DNA from: Streptomyces gardneri
Lineage (GTDB): Bacteria > Actinomycetota > Actinomycetes > Streptomycetales > Streptomycetaceae
Assembly (NCBI RefSeq): GCF_006539185.1
Contig: NZ_BJMN01000025.1
Location: 62,001 to 126,000, forward strand
Direction of reading: 5' to 3'
Length of the DNA stretch: 64,000 bases
Made by a program: the position numbers and the translations under genes. The notes under the pieces are model-generated. The model saw nothing but the letters and a program-made list of their open reading frames with translations. It had not been told where the DNA came from and searched no databases. This document shows positions 1 through 8,475 of this stretch, piece by piece; position 1 is the stretch's first letter; the number at the start of each line of letters is the position of its first letter.

Positions 1-98
1 AGGGCACCCGCCGGGTCGTCCTCGACGACCAGGAGGGTGAGATCGTTGCGATCGCGGTCGGTTCCTGTGCCTGTGCCAGTCATAGCGGTGGCGTCCAT
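1..98 (-). CDS. Response regulator, N-terminus only (runs off the left edge)
   Basis: Only about 32 codons are inside the window. Read leftwards they give a receiver-domain start: a short polar tail, then LTLLVVEDDPAGA, with the hydrophobic beta-1 strand and the paired acidic residues (E-D-D) that bind Mg2+ in CheY-like domains. ATG codons occur in frame at 98-96 and 83-81; the first gives a five-residue longer tail and I cannot choose between them. The output domain lies outside the window, so it could be a DNA-binding regulator or a receiver fused to a SpoIIE-type phosphatase. Confidence 0.6.
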   Translation of the reverse strand, partial: MDATAMTGTGTGTDRDRNDLTLLVVEDDPAGA

Positions 99-489
99 AG
101 CGGTGGCGTCGCCGGGTTCCGCGGCAGCAGAGACGATTCTCTGGCGCGGTACGGATACGGGCATCGGTCCGGAGCTTCCTTCCCTCCCCCCGAGGGTGCG
201 CAGGGCGCCGGGTGGCGCCCCGCCCGTCCCGGACCCTAGCGGTAGGTCGGTGCGCAGCGGAATGGTGATCAGTGGGGGAGTGGCCTCCCCGGGCTTGGCA
301 TATGCCGCGGATGGGGAGGTAGTTGTCGCGGGAGGGGCCGCGGACGGCCGCGGGAGGGGCCCGGCGGCAATGAGAAAGGTCACGCCGGGTGGGAGACGTC
401 CGTCAGGTCGGGCGTCGGGATCCGGTCAGAGGGGCGGTACGGAATCGCGCCACGCCCCCCGATCCGGCCGCAGGCTCCTCTCCGGACCC
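99..489. other. Intergenic region upstream of the partial response regulator
   Basis: About 390 bases with no supported gene on either strand. It is the upstream region of the response regulator and lies downstream of the NlpC/P60 gene. A 13-base sequence, CGCGGGAGGGGCC, occurs twice (about 329-341 and 349-361). I see no convincing hairpin or promoter. Confidence 0.4.
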
Positions 490-1539
490 TTATCCGGGTC
501 GGACCACTCCCAGGATCTCCATCGAGCCCGCCCCCGCGAGGGTCACGTTCCGGCCCGGGCGCGGGGCGTGCACGATCGCGCCCTTGCCGATGTACATCCC
601 GATGTGGCTCGCGTCCTTGAAGTAGACGATCAGGTCGCCCGGGCGCATGTCCTTGATGTCCACGCGCGGCAGCAGCCGCCACTGCTCCTGCGAGGTGCGC
701 GGGATCGGGGCGCCCGCCTTGGCCCAGGCGAGCTGGGTCAGGCCGGAGCAGTCGAACGAGTCCGGGCCCTCCGCCCCCCACACGTACGGCTTGCCGATCT
801 GCGCCGTCGCGAACTCGACCGCCTTCTTGCCCGACGGGGTCGCCCCCGTCTTGAGGTCGCCGAGGATGCCGGTGCCGAGCCAGTTCGTCTGGGCCCGGTA
901 CTGCGCCTGCTCCTCCAGCCGGCGCAGTCGCTCGCGCTCCTCGGCGGCGAGCTCGGACTCCAGCTTCTTGGCCGCGGCGATCTTGTCGTTGATCTCCTTC
1001 TTCGCCTGGGCCTGCTTGACCCGGTGGGCCTCCAGCTTGGTCCAGTTGGCGCCGGCGTCCTTGGCGTACACGCCCAACTCGGCCTGGGTGCGGGTCATCT
1101 CGCCGAGGAGGTCCGTGGTGGCCTTCGCGCCCGCCTTGAGGCGTCCCGCGGTGTCGAGGAAGAGCTGCGGGTCGTCGGTGAGGACGAGCTGCGCGCCGTC
1201 CGGGAGTCCGCCGTTGCGGTACTGGGCGCGGGCGGCGGCGCCCGCCTTGGCCTTGAGGTCCTCGACCTTCTCGCGGCCCTCGACGATCATCCGGGCGAGC
1301 CGGACGATCTCGGCGGACTGCTCCTTGGTCTTCTCCTCGGCCAGGTTGTACGCGTCGGTGGCGACGGCGGCCTGCCGGTAGAGGCCGTCTATCTCCTTGC
1401 GTACCTCCTCCAGGCTCTTCTTCGGAGGGGGCGGGGGCAGCGGAGCGGCGGCGGCCTGGAGGGTCAGTGCCGGTGAGGCCAGCACCGCCAGGGCGCAGAT
1501 CACGGTGATCGCGGCGGTGGTGTGGCGACGTCGGTTCAC
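490..1539 (-). CDS. Secreted NlpC/P60 family peptidoglycan endopeptidase
   Basis: A 349-residue exported cell-wall hydrolase expected to cleave peptide stems of peptidoglycan. Residues 1-32 form a Sec-type signal peptide, followed by a proline run. Residues about 42-215 are charged and heptad-like, a long coiled coil typical of RipA/CwlO-like proteins. The NlpC/P60 domain covers about 236-349 with catalytic Cys264 (DCSGL), His312 (SHIGMYIG) and the third polar residue His324 (IVHAPRPG). The GTG start at 1539 is preceded by GAGGGGGAG at good spacing. The gene stands alone. The family call is firm; the exact bond cleaved is inferred. Confidence 0.93.
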   Translation of the reverse strand: MNRRRHTTAAITVICALAVLASPALTLQAAAAPLPPPPPKKSLEEVRKEIDGLYRQAAVATDAYNLAEEKTKEQSAEIVRLARMIVEGREKVEDLKAKAGAAARAQYRNGGLPDGAQLVLTDDPQLFLDTAGRLKAGAKATTDLLGEMTRTQAELGVYAKDAGANWTKLEAHRVKQAQAKKEINDKIAAAKKLESELAAEERERLRRLEEQAQYRAQTNWLGTGILGDLKTGATPSGKKAVEFATAQIGKPYVWGAEGPDSFDCSGLTQLAWAKAGAPIPRTSQEQWRLLPRVDIKDMRPGDLIVYFKDASHIGMYIGKGAIVHAPRPGRNVTLAGAGSMEILGVVRPG

Positions 1540-1813
1540 AAGCTCCCCCTCGTAAACGGCCCGCGTCTTTTCTGATTTACCGTCAGTAACTTGGCGGTGG
1601 CCTTGGCGATAGTGCCATGCGAAACCGGAAAACGACAGGGGAAACCAGGGCCTGTCGGGCCGGTTCTCCTCAAGGGGACGAGTGATGCGCGGGTGGCGTT
1701 CCCGACGTACGCGAAATTCAGCGGGAGTTGGGGAAACAGAGGAGGGGGGAGCGGGACCGGGCCTCGTCGGGGGAGCGGGGGCGGACCTCGTCAGGGCGCG
1801 GGGGCGGACCTCG

Positions 1814-2608
1814 TCAGGAGCGCGGAGCCAGTGCCTCCCAGCGCACCGTCACCTCGCCCTGCCGCCACCGCCGCGGGCCGTCCGTCAGCGGCCAGTCCGC
1901 CGCCAGTTCGCGTACGGAGCGGATCCAGCGCTGTCGCGCGCCGAGCGAGGCGTACGGGGCGGCCGCCGCCCACGCCCGGTCGAAGTCCCGCAGGAAGGCG
2001 TGCACCGGCTCACCCGGTACGTTGCGGTGGATCAGTGCCTTCGGGAGCCGCTCCGCGAGGTCCGAGGGGCGCTCCAGCGAGCCGAGCCGGGTCGCGAAGG
2101 TCACCGTGCGCGGACCCCTCCGGTCCAGGGCCACCCACACGTGCCGCCGCCCGATCTCGTCGCAGGTGCCCTCGACGAGCAGCCCCCCGGGCGCGAGCCG
2201 CCCGCACAGCCGGGCCCACACGGCCGCGACCTGCTCCTCGTCGTACTGGCGCAGGACGTTCGCCGCCCGGATCAGGGCGACCTCGCCGGGCACCGGCACC
2301 TCGAAGCCGCCGTGCAGGAAGGAGAGGCCCTCGTGCTCGTACGGCCTGGCGGCCTCGACGCGGGCGGGCTCGATCTCGATGCCGTAGAGCCGGGTGCGGG
2401 GCTCGGCGGTGCGCAGCCGGGCGAGGAGCTCGACGGCGGTCCAGGGGGCGGCCCCGTATCCGAGGTCGACGGCGAGCGGCGGTTCGGGGGAGCGGCGCAG
2501 GGCCGGTCCGTGGACGGCGGCGATCCAGCGGTCCATGCGGCGCAGGCGGTTCGGGTTGGTGGTCCCGCGGGTCGGTGTGCCGACGGGGCGGGTGGTGCGC
2601 GGGGCCAT
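1814..2608 (-). CDS. Class I SAM-dependent methyltransferase, substrate unknown
   Basis: 264 residues with a Rossmann-type methyltransferase core: motif I near residues 48-53 (DLGYGA), an acidic motif II region (YGIEIEP), and RAANVLRQY followed by GGLLVEGTCDE near the active-site strand. The arginine-rich N-terminus makes the start uncertain; a second ATG about 24 codons in (MDRWIAAV) is possible. It is divergent from mshA, with about 275 bases between. No substrate-defining motif was recognised, so it could act on a small molecule or a macromolecule. Confidence 0.8.
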   Translation of the reverse strand: MAPRTTRPVGTPTRGTTNPNRLRRMDRWIAAVHGPALRRSPEPPLAVDLGYGAAPWTAVELLARLRTAEPRTRLYGIEIEPARVEAARPYEHEGLSFLHGGFEVPVPGEVALIRAANVLRQYDEEQVAAVWARLCGRLAPGGLLVEGTCDEIGRRHVWVALDRRGPRTVTFATRLGSLERPSDLAERLPKALIHRNVPGEPVHAFLRDFDRAWAAAAPYASLGARQRWIRSVRELAADWPLTDGPRRWRQGEVTVRWEALAPRS

Positions 2609-2883
2609 GGGACGAGCGTACGGGGTGCGGGAGAGGGGTCGAGGGGCCCCCGTCCCGGCAACGAATTGGCAAAACGCTCCCGCCGGTGGAAATGAAAGGG
2701 GCCATTCCGGTGTTGTGGGGGCTGGAGGACGTACCGCGCCCTCCAGGAGTCATGCCCGACACGACTCCGCACGCCCGACTCGGCCCGCCCGAGACGGCTC
2801 AGTACGCCCGCACAGCTCAGCAAGCCCGACACAGCTCAGCCCCGAGGCCGCCCTCGGGATCCCCGAGCGGAAGGACCGCCGAC

Positions 2884-4251
2884 GTGAGCCAGTACGTGTC
2901 CCGGTTCGCCGGTACCCGGCACAGGCACCAGGCGCCGACCCGGCTCCGGCTCCCCGGCCGGAATCGCACCCCGCGCCGGGTGGCCATGCTCAGCGTCCAC
3001 ACCTCCCCGCTGCATCAGCCGGGCACGGGTGACGCGGGCGGTATGAACGTCTACATCGTCGAGCTGGCGAAACGTCTCGCCGCCATCGACATCGAGGTGG
3101 AGATCTTCACCCGGGCCACCACCGGCGGCCTCCCGCCGGTCGTCGAGCTCACCCCCGGCGTCCTCGTCCGGCACGTCGACGCGGGCCCCTACGAGGGCCT
3201 GGCCAAGGAGGAGCTGCCGGCCCAGCTCTGCGCCTTCACGCACGGCGTGATGCAGGCGTGGGCGGGCCACCGGCCCGGCCACTACGACCTCGTCCACTCC
3301 CACTACTGGCTCTCCGGCCACGTCGGCTGGCTGGCCGCCGAGCGCTGGGGCGTCCCGCTCGTCCACGCGATGCACACCATGGCGAAGGTCAAGAACGCGG
3401 CGCTGGCCGAGGGCGACACCCCCGAGCCCGCCGCCCGCGTCATCGGCGAGACCCAGATCGTCTCCGCCGCCGACCGGCTGATCGCCAACACGGCCGAGGA
3501 GGCCGACGAGCTCGCCCGTTTCTACGAGGCGGACCCCGGCAAGATCGCGGTCGTCCACCCGGGCGTGAACCTCGACCACTTCCGCCCCGCCGACGGCCGC
3601 GCCGCCGCCCGCGCCCGCCTCGGGCTCCCCCGGGACGCCTTCATCCCGGTCTTCGCCGGCCGCATCCAGCCCCTCAAGGCCCCGGACATCCTCCTGCACG
3701 CCGCCGCCCGGCTCCTGGAGCAGGACCCGTCGCTGCGCTCGCGCATGGTCGTCCCCGTCGTCGGCGGCCCGAGCGGCAGCGGCCTGGCGAAGCCGGAAGG
3801 TCTCCAGAAGCTCGCCGCGCGGCTCGGGATCGCGGACATCGTGCGCTTCCACCCGCCGGTGGGGCAGGACCGGCTCGCGGACTGGTTCCGCGCGGCCAGC
3901 GTCCTCGTCATGCCCTCGTACAGCGAGTCCTTCGGCCTGGTCGCCATCGAGGCGCAGGCGGCCGGCACCCCGGTCGTCGCGGCGGCGGTGGGCGGTCTGC
4001 CCGTCGCCGTACGGGACGACGTGACCGGCTTCCTCGTCCAGGGGCACGACCCGGCGGACTACGCCCGCGCGCTCGGCCGCTTCGTCGCCGACCCGGCCCT
4101 GTCGGACCGGATGGGCGCGGCCGCGGCCCTGCACGCCGGGTCGTTCGGCTGGGACACGGCGGCCTCGGGCACGGCCGACGTGTACACGGCCGCCATGCAC
4201 GACCACCGGGTCCGCGAGAACCGCCGTCGCGTACGCTCGCACCATGGCTGA
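2884..4251 (+). CDS. mshA: D-inositol-3-phosphate glycosyltransferase, mycothiol pathway
   Basis: A 455-residue GT4 glycosyltransferase that joins N-acetylglucosamine from UDP-GlcNAc to 1L-myo-inositol-1-phosphate, the first committed step of mycothiol synthesis. The N-terminal Rossmann half carries the MshA signature with GDAGGMNVY at about 49-57. The C-terminal half has the GT4 EX7E nucleotide-sugar region (ESFGLVAIEAQAAG) and VGGLPVAV. The reading frame is open far upstream, but the GTG at 2884 is chosen because GGAAGGA sits just before it and the homologous part follows. Its end overlaps the next gene by 8 bases, implying translational coupling. Confidence 0.95.
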   Translation: MSQYVSRFAGTRHRHQAPTRLRLPGRNRTPRRVAMLSVHTSPLHQPGTGDAGGMNVYIVELAKRLAAIDIEVEIFTRATTGGLPPVVELTPGVLVRHVDAGPYEGLAKEELPAQLCAFTHGVMQAWAGHRPGHYDLVHSHYWLSGHVGWLAAERWGVPLVHAMHTMAKVKNAALAEGDTPEPAARVIGETQIVSAADRLIANTAEEADELARFYEADPGKIAVVHPGVNLDHFRPADGRAAARARLGLPRDAFIPVFAGRIQPLKAPDILLHAAARLLEQDPSLRSRMVVPVVGGPSGSGLAKPEGLQKLAARLGIADIVRFHPPVGQDRLADWFRAASVLVMPSYSESFGLVAIEAQAAGTPVVAAAVGGLPVAVRDDVTGFLVQGHDPADYARALGRFVADPALSDRMGAAAALHAGSFGWDTAASGTADVYTAAMHDHRVRENRRRVRSHHG

Positions 4252-4741
4252 GGACGTTCGGCGGATCATCGAGGACACCTTCAACGACGCGGAGCTGGAG
4301 TGGGAGTCCCCGGAGCCCGGCTCGTACGTGGTGAAGCTCCCGGGCACGCGCAAGCTGTTCACCACCCTGTCGCTCCGGGCGGGCCGCCACTCCCTCTCCC
4401 TCAACGCCTTCGTCATCCGGCACCCCGACGAGAACGAGCCGGGCGTCCACCGCTGGCTCCTTGAGCGCAACCTCAAGCTGTACGGGGTGAGTTACGCGGT
4501 CGACGGCCTCGGCGACATCTACCTCGCCGGGAAGCTCCCGCTCGCCGCCGTGACGCCCGAGGAACTGGACCGTCTGCTCGGCTCGGTCCTGGAGGCGGCG
4601 GACGGCGACTTCAACACGCTCCTGGAGCTGGGCTTCGCGTCGGCGATCCGGCGGGAGTACGAGTGGCGGGTCTCGCGCGGCGAGTCGACGCGGAACCTCG
4701 ACGCGTTCAAGAACCTGACCCGGAAAACCGTCGACAACTGA
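4244..4741 (+). CDS. YbjN domain-containing protein
   Basis: 165 residues of the YbjN family, which has a fold shared with type III secretion chaperones. It is cytoplasmic, with no signal or membrane segment. It overlaps the 3' end of mshA by 8 bases, so the two are co-transcribed and probably co-translated. The family occurs next to mshA in many actinomycetes (from memory), but no enzymatic role is established. The segments RKLFTTLSLRAG and LSLNAFVIRHPDEN are typical of the fold. Confidence 0.85.
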   Translation: MAEDVRRIIEDTFNDAELEWESPEPGSYVVKLPGTRKLFTTLSLRAGRHSLSLNAFVIRHPDENEPGVHRWLLERNLKLYGVSYAVDGLGDIYLAGKLPLAAVTPEELDRLLGSVLEAADGDFNTLLELGFASAIRREYEWRVSRGESTRNLDAFKNLTRKTVDN

Positions 4742-4827
4742 CCTCTTCCCGCGGGGGCCTTCTCCTGCCATGCTCACGCCCGACGCAGATCTGAACACCG
4801 TTCATATATGTGAAGGGCTCAGGTTTC

Positions 4828-6486
4828 ATGGCACTCAGCAGAAGGCAGTTCGTCGGCGGCGCGGTGGCGGTGGCGGGAGCCACGACCGCGGGCCTCGCCA
4901 CTACGGGATTCACCCCGTCCGCCCGCCCCGCCGACCTCTGGCGGGAGTTCGAGTCCGCCCCCTACACCCACCCGCAGATCCCTTACGTGGGCCGGGCCGG
5001 CGCCCACGCGGGCGCCCGCCGCGCACCCCGCCCGCGGGTCGTGGCGAACGCCGTCACCCACGGGGCGACCCCCGACGGCTCGGGCGACTCCGCCCCCGCG
5101 ATCAACCGCGCCCTGGCCGAGGCCGGCGAGCGGGGCGGCGGCACGGTCCTGCTGCCGCCGGGCACGTACCGGATCGACGACTACCTCCGGATCAGCCACA
5201 GCGGGGTGGTCCTGCGCGGCGCGGGCTCCGGCCGTACGACCCTGCTCGCGACCCGGCACCTCACCGAGCTGATCGGCCCGTACGGCTCCCGCTACGGCGG
5301 CGACAAGTCCTCCTGGTCCTGGGCCGGCGGCCTCGTCTGGCTCTCCCCGCACGCCCGGCACACCTCCCTCGTCGCCGCGATACGGGACCGGGCCTGGCCC
5401 TTCGAGGGCTGGACAGGCAACCGCCGCGACGAGTGGACCACGCTCACCGCCCTCCGCCCGGCCCGCCGCGGCGACCGCTCGGTGACCGTCGAGGACCCGT
5501 CCGGCCTGGCCCGGGGGCAGCTGGTCCTGCTCCGGCTCGCCGACGACCCCGGCCACACGCTCCTGGAGCACATGGCGGGCGGCGGGCCCGGCCCGGAGGC
5601 GTACACCTGGGACGACAAGACGAAGCTCACCTCGTACGTCCCCTACGAGTGGCCCGTACGGATCACCGGTCTCACGGGCCGCCGCGTCACCCTCGAACGC
5701 CCCCTCCCGCTCGACCTCCGCCCCGAGTGGGACCCCCGACTCGTCTCCGGGGCCGAGCCGCTCACCGACTCGGGGGTGGTCGGCCTGACCCTGGAGGCAC
5801 CGCTGCTCGCGCAGTCCCCCCACCTCCTCGACAAGGGCTTCAACGGCGTCACCTTCCAGTGCGCGTACGACTGCTGGGCGGAGGACGTGGTCGTCCGGCA
5901 CGTCGACAACGGCTTCGGGCTCGTGGCCGCCTCCGCCTGCACCCTGCGTCGCACACGGGTCGAGGGGCGCGGCTCCCACCACCCGTACTTCTGCCGGGAG
6001 GGCGCGCACGACAACCTCGTCGAGGACTTCCGCATCGCCGCCCGTACCGTCCCCGCCCCCGCGGGCACACAGCTCCACGGCATCAACGTCGAGGGCCTGT
6101 CCAGCCACAACGTCTGGTCGCGCGGGGTCATGGAGACGGGCACCTTCGACACCCACCGGGGCATGCCCTTCGCGAACGTACGGACCGGGATCACCGTCGA
6201 GAACGACGGCCGGCACGGCGGCGACGCCTCCGCCGGACCGCTCTACGGGGCCCGGTTCGCCCACTGGAACGTGACGGTGACGAACGGCCGGGCGGGCCTC
6301 GTGAAGCTCGACACCGTCGCCCCGTACAGCGCCACGGTCGGCATCAGCGAGGTGCGCGAGTTCGACCAGATCGACGTCCCGGACTTCGCGGGCGAGCTCC
6401 ACGCGCGCGTGGAGGCGTACGGGAGCCCGGAGTCGGTGCGCCCACGGAACCTGTACGAGGCACAGCGGGCGCTCAGTGTGAGGTAG
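4828..6486 (+). CDS. Tat-exported right-handed beta-helix protein (pectate-lyase/glycosidase-like fold)
   Basis: About 552 residues. The N-terminus has a twin-arginine signal (SRRQFVGG, then an alanine/glycine-rich hydrophobic stretch), so it is exported folded. Residues from about 75 onward resemble polysaccharide-acting beta-helix proteins: the GATPDGSGDSAPAINRAL segment is the classic entry of glycosyl hydrolase 28/pectate-lyase-3-like helices, and GGGTVLLPPGTYRI continues it. The substrate is unknown. The ATG at 4828 is chosen, with AAGGG about 11 bases upstream; a GTG six codons earlier (4810) is possible. Its 3' end overlaps that of the convergent AraC gene by 14 bases. Confidence 0.82.
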   Translation: MALSRRQFVGGAVAVAGATTAGLATTGFTPSARPADLWREFESAPYTHPQIPYVGRAGAHAGARRAPRPRVVANAVTHGATPDGSGDSAPAINRALAEAGERGGGTVLLPPGTYRIDDYLRISHSGVVLRGAGSGRTTLLATRHLTELIGPYGSRYGGDKSSWSWAGGLVWLSPHARHTSLVAAIRDRAWPFEGWTGNRRDEWTTLTALRPARRGDRSVTVEDPSGLARGQLVLLRLADDPGHTLLEHMAGGGPGPEAYTWDDKTKLTSYVPYEWPVRITGLTGRRVTLERPLPLDLRPEWDPRLVSGAEPLTDSGVVGLTLEAPLLAQSPHLLDKGFNGVTFQCAYDCWAEDVVVRHVDNGFGLVAASACTLRRTRVEGRGSHHPYFCREGAHDNLVEDFRIAARTVPAPAGTQLHGINVEGLSSHNVWSRGVMETGTFDTHRGMPFANVRTGITVENDGRHGGDASAGPLYGARFAHWNVTVTNGRAGLVKLDTVAPYSATVGISEVREFDQIDVPDFAGELHARVEAYGSPESVRPRNLYEAQRALSVR

Positions 6487-7441
6487 CAGTGCTTTGGCCG
6501 GCCCGGTCGCCGCGGTCGCTCCGGTATCGGCCCGGCGTCGTGCCGAACTCCCGGCGGAAGGCGTGCGAGAGGGCGTACGGCGAGCTGTAGCCGACCCGGC
6601 GGGCGACCGCCGCCAGCGGATCCGGGGTGTCCCGGAGCAGCGCGGCGGCGCGGGTCAGCCGCCACCAGGTCAGGTACGCCATCGGGGGCCGGCCGGTCAG
6701 CGCGGTGAAGCGGCGGGCCAGGGTGGGCCGGGAGACGCCCGCTTCGGCGGCCAGCAGCTCGTTGGTCCACGGGGCGGCCGGGTCGGAGTGCAGCGCCCGC
6801 AGGGCGGCGGCGGTCACCGGGTCGCCGAGGGCGCCCGGCCAGGTGCCGCCCGTGCTCTCGGCCAGCCAGGACCGGATCATGTAGACGAGCAGCAGGTCGA
6901 GCAGGCTGGGCAGCGCGACGGCGGAGCCGGGCAGCCGGCCGCCCGGCCCGCCGCTCACCTCGCCGCCCAGCAGGTCGACGGCGGCGCGGAGTTCGGGGTG
7001 AAGGCCGCCGCGGTTCGGCAGATGGACGAGCGGGGGGAGCTCCGCGAGGAGCGGGTGCGCGCGGCTGTGGTCGAGCCGGTACTTGCCGCAGAGCATCTCC
7101 ACCTCGCGCACGCGCGCGTCGAAGGCGGGCAGGGGCGGCTGCGGCAGGGTCCTGTCGGCCCACCGGGCGAACGGCACGGCGCGCGCCACGGTCGCCGCGT
7201 CGGCGGGCGAGTCGGCGATGACGTGCCCCGTACCGTGCGGGAGCAGCACGGCGTCACCCGCGCCGAGCGCGACCGGGTCGCCGCCGTCGGGCAGCAGCCA
7301 GCAGCTGCCCTTCAGGACGACGTGGAACCCCGCCCCGTCGTAGGGATCCAGCCGGGCGCACCAGTCGCCTCCGACCCGCACGCGGTCGGAGGAGGGCCGC
7401 CCGACGCGTACGGCCGAGATCGCGTCGCTCACCACGTCCAT
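6473..7441 (-). CDS. AraC family transcriptional regulator with N-terminal cupin
   Basis: 322 residues. The N-terminal half is a cupin-like ligand domain (DPYDGAGFHVVLKGSCWLL, then ALGAGDAVLLPHGTGHVI). The last 100 residues carry two helix-turn-helix motifs (AAEAGVSRPTLARRF and VARRVGYSSPYALSHAFRR), characteristic of the AraC/XylS family. It is divergent from the metallo-hydrolase at 7548 with 106 bases between, which is the usual arrangement for an AraC regulator and its target, so that gene is the likely regulated enzyme. The frame is open upstream, but homology begins at the ATG at 7441. Confidence 0.88.
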   Translation of the reverse strand: MDVVSDAISAVRVGRPSSDRVRVGGDWCARLDPYDGAGFHVVLKGSCWLLPDGGDPVALGAGDAVLLPHGTGHVIADSPADAATVARAVPFARWADRTLPQPPLPAFDARVREVEMLCGKYRLDHSRAHPLLAELPPLVHLPNRGGLHPELRAAVDLLGGEVSGGPGGRLPGSAVALPSLLDLLLVYMIRSWLAESTGGTWPGALGDPVTAAALRALHSDPAAPWTNELLAAEAGVSRPTLARRFTALTGRPPMAYLTWWRLTRAAALLRDTPDPLAAVARRVGYSSPYALSHAFRREFGTTPGRYRSDRGDRAGQSTATSH

Positions 7442-7547
7442 GACGGCAGCGTACGGCCACGGCCCTCGACTGCGGTGAGACGTATGCGTATCCGGAGGAG
7501 CGAGCAGAGCATTGAGAGGCTCACGCGCGCTTCCTAGGCTCGACGAC

Positions 7548-8468
7548 ATGAACACGGAGAACGCGCAGAGCCTCGTGCTGGGGGACGTCGAGATCATCCG
7601 GGTCGTCGAGTGGCAGGGCCCGTTCGGCCCGGCCGCCGGCATCGTCCCGGAGGTCGGGGCCGAGGTGTGGAAGGACAACGAGGAGTGGCTGGCGCCGGAC
7701 CACTGGGCGCCGGAGAGCGACAGCGCGGTCATGGCGCTGCAGAGCTGGGTGCTGCGCAGCGGCGGCCGGACGGTCCTGGTCGACACCGGGGTGGGCGACG
7801 GGCGCGAGCGGCCGCACTCGCCGCAGTTCCACCGGCGGCGGGACGACTTCCTGGGCAGCCTGGAGCGGGCCGGCGTCCGCCCCGAGGACGTCGACGTCGT
7901 CGTCAACACCCACCTGCACGCCGACCACGTCGGCTGGAACACCCGCGCCGTGGAGGGGGACGGGGAGTGGGTGCCCGCCTTCCCGAACGCGGAGTACCTC
8001 GTGCCGGCCGCCGACGACTTCTACTACGGCCCGGCGAACGGCTACGGCAACGGCCTCCAGGAGGAGGACCGGCTCGTCTATGAGGACAGTGTGGCGCCCG
8101 TCCACCGGGCCGGGCAGGTCAGGCTGTGGGACGGCGAGCACCGCGTCGACGGGAACCTGACCCTGGAGTCGGCGCCCGGCCACACGCCCGGCTCGGCGGT
8201 GCTGCGGCTGGCGTCCGGGGGAGACAGGGCGGTCTTCGTCGGCGACCTGGTGCACAGCCCCGTACAGCTTCTCGAACCGTCCTGCGGCAGCTGCTTCTGC
8301 CTCGACGCGGGCCGGGCGGCGGTGAGCCGGCGCCGGATCCTCGAACGGGCGGCCGACGAGCGGGAGCTGGTCGTCCCCGCGCACTTCGGCGGGGCCGGAG
8401 CCGTCGAAGTGCGCAGGGAAGGGGAGGGGTTCGGCCTCGTGCGGTGGGCGGCGTACGGGACGGAGTGA
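7548..8468 (+). CDS. MBL-fold metallo-hydrolase
   Basis: A 306-residue cytoplasmic metallo-beta-lactamase-fold enzyme. Metal ligands are visible: HLHADH at 122-127, His212 in GHTPGSA, Asp233 in VGDLVHSP and a late VPAHFGG histidine. The N-terminal layout (EWQGPFGP, then WVLRSGGRTVLVDTGVGDG) matches lactonase-like and uncharacterised hydrolase members. It is divergent from an AraC regulator that probably controls it in response to a small molecule. The substrate is unknown: lactone, ester and detoxification substrates are all possible. Confidence 0.87.
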   Translation: MNTENAQSLVLGDVEIIRVVEWQGPFGPAAGIVPEVGAEVWKDNEEWLAPDHWAPESDSAVMALQSWVLRSGGRTVLVDTGVGDGRERPHSPQFHRRRDDFLGSLERAGVRPEDVDVVVNTHLHADHVGWNTRAVEGDGEWVPAFPNAEYLVPAADDFYYGPANGYGNGLQEEDRLVYEDSVAPVHRAGQVRLWDGEHRVDGNLTLESAPGHTPGSAVLRLASGGDRAVFVGDLVHSPVQLLEPSCGSCFCLDAGRAAVSRRRILERAADERELVVPAHFGGAGAVEVRREGEGFGLVRWAAYGTE

Positions 8469-8475
8469 GCGGGGC

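Noticed and set aside
1540..1700. Possible c-di-AMP (ydaO) riboswitch before the NlpC/P60 gene
   Set aside because: Such leaders precede some Streptomyces cell-wall hydrolase genes, but I could not find the conserved core here.
1591..2883. Long open frame upstream of mshA on the plus strand
   Set aside because: It is Arg/Pro/Gly-rich antisense noise over a methyltransferase gene; mshA homology begins at 2884.
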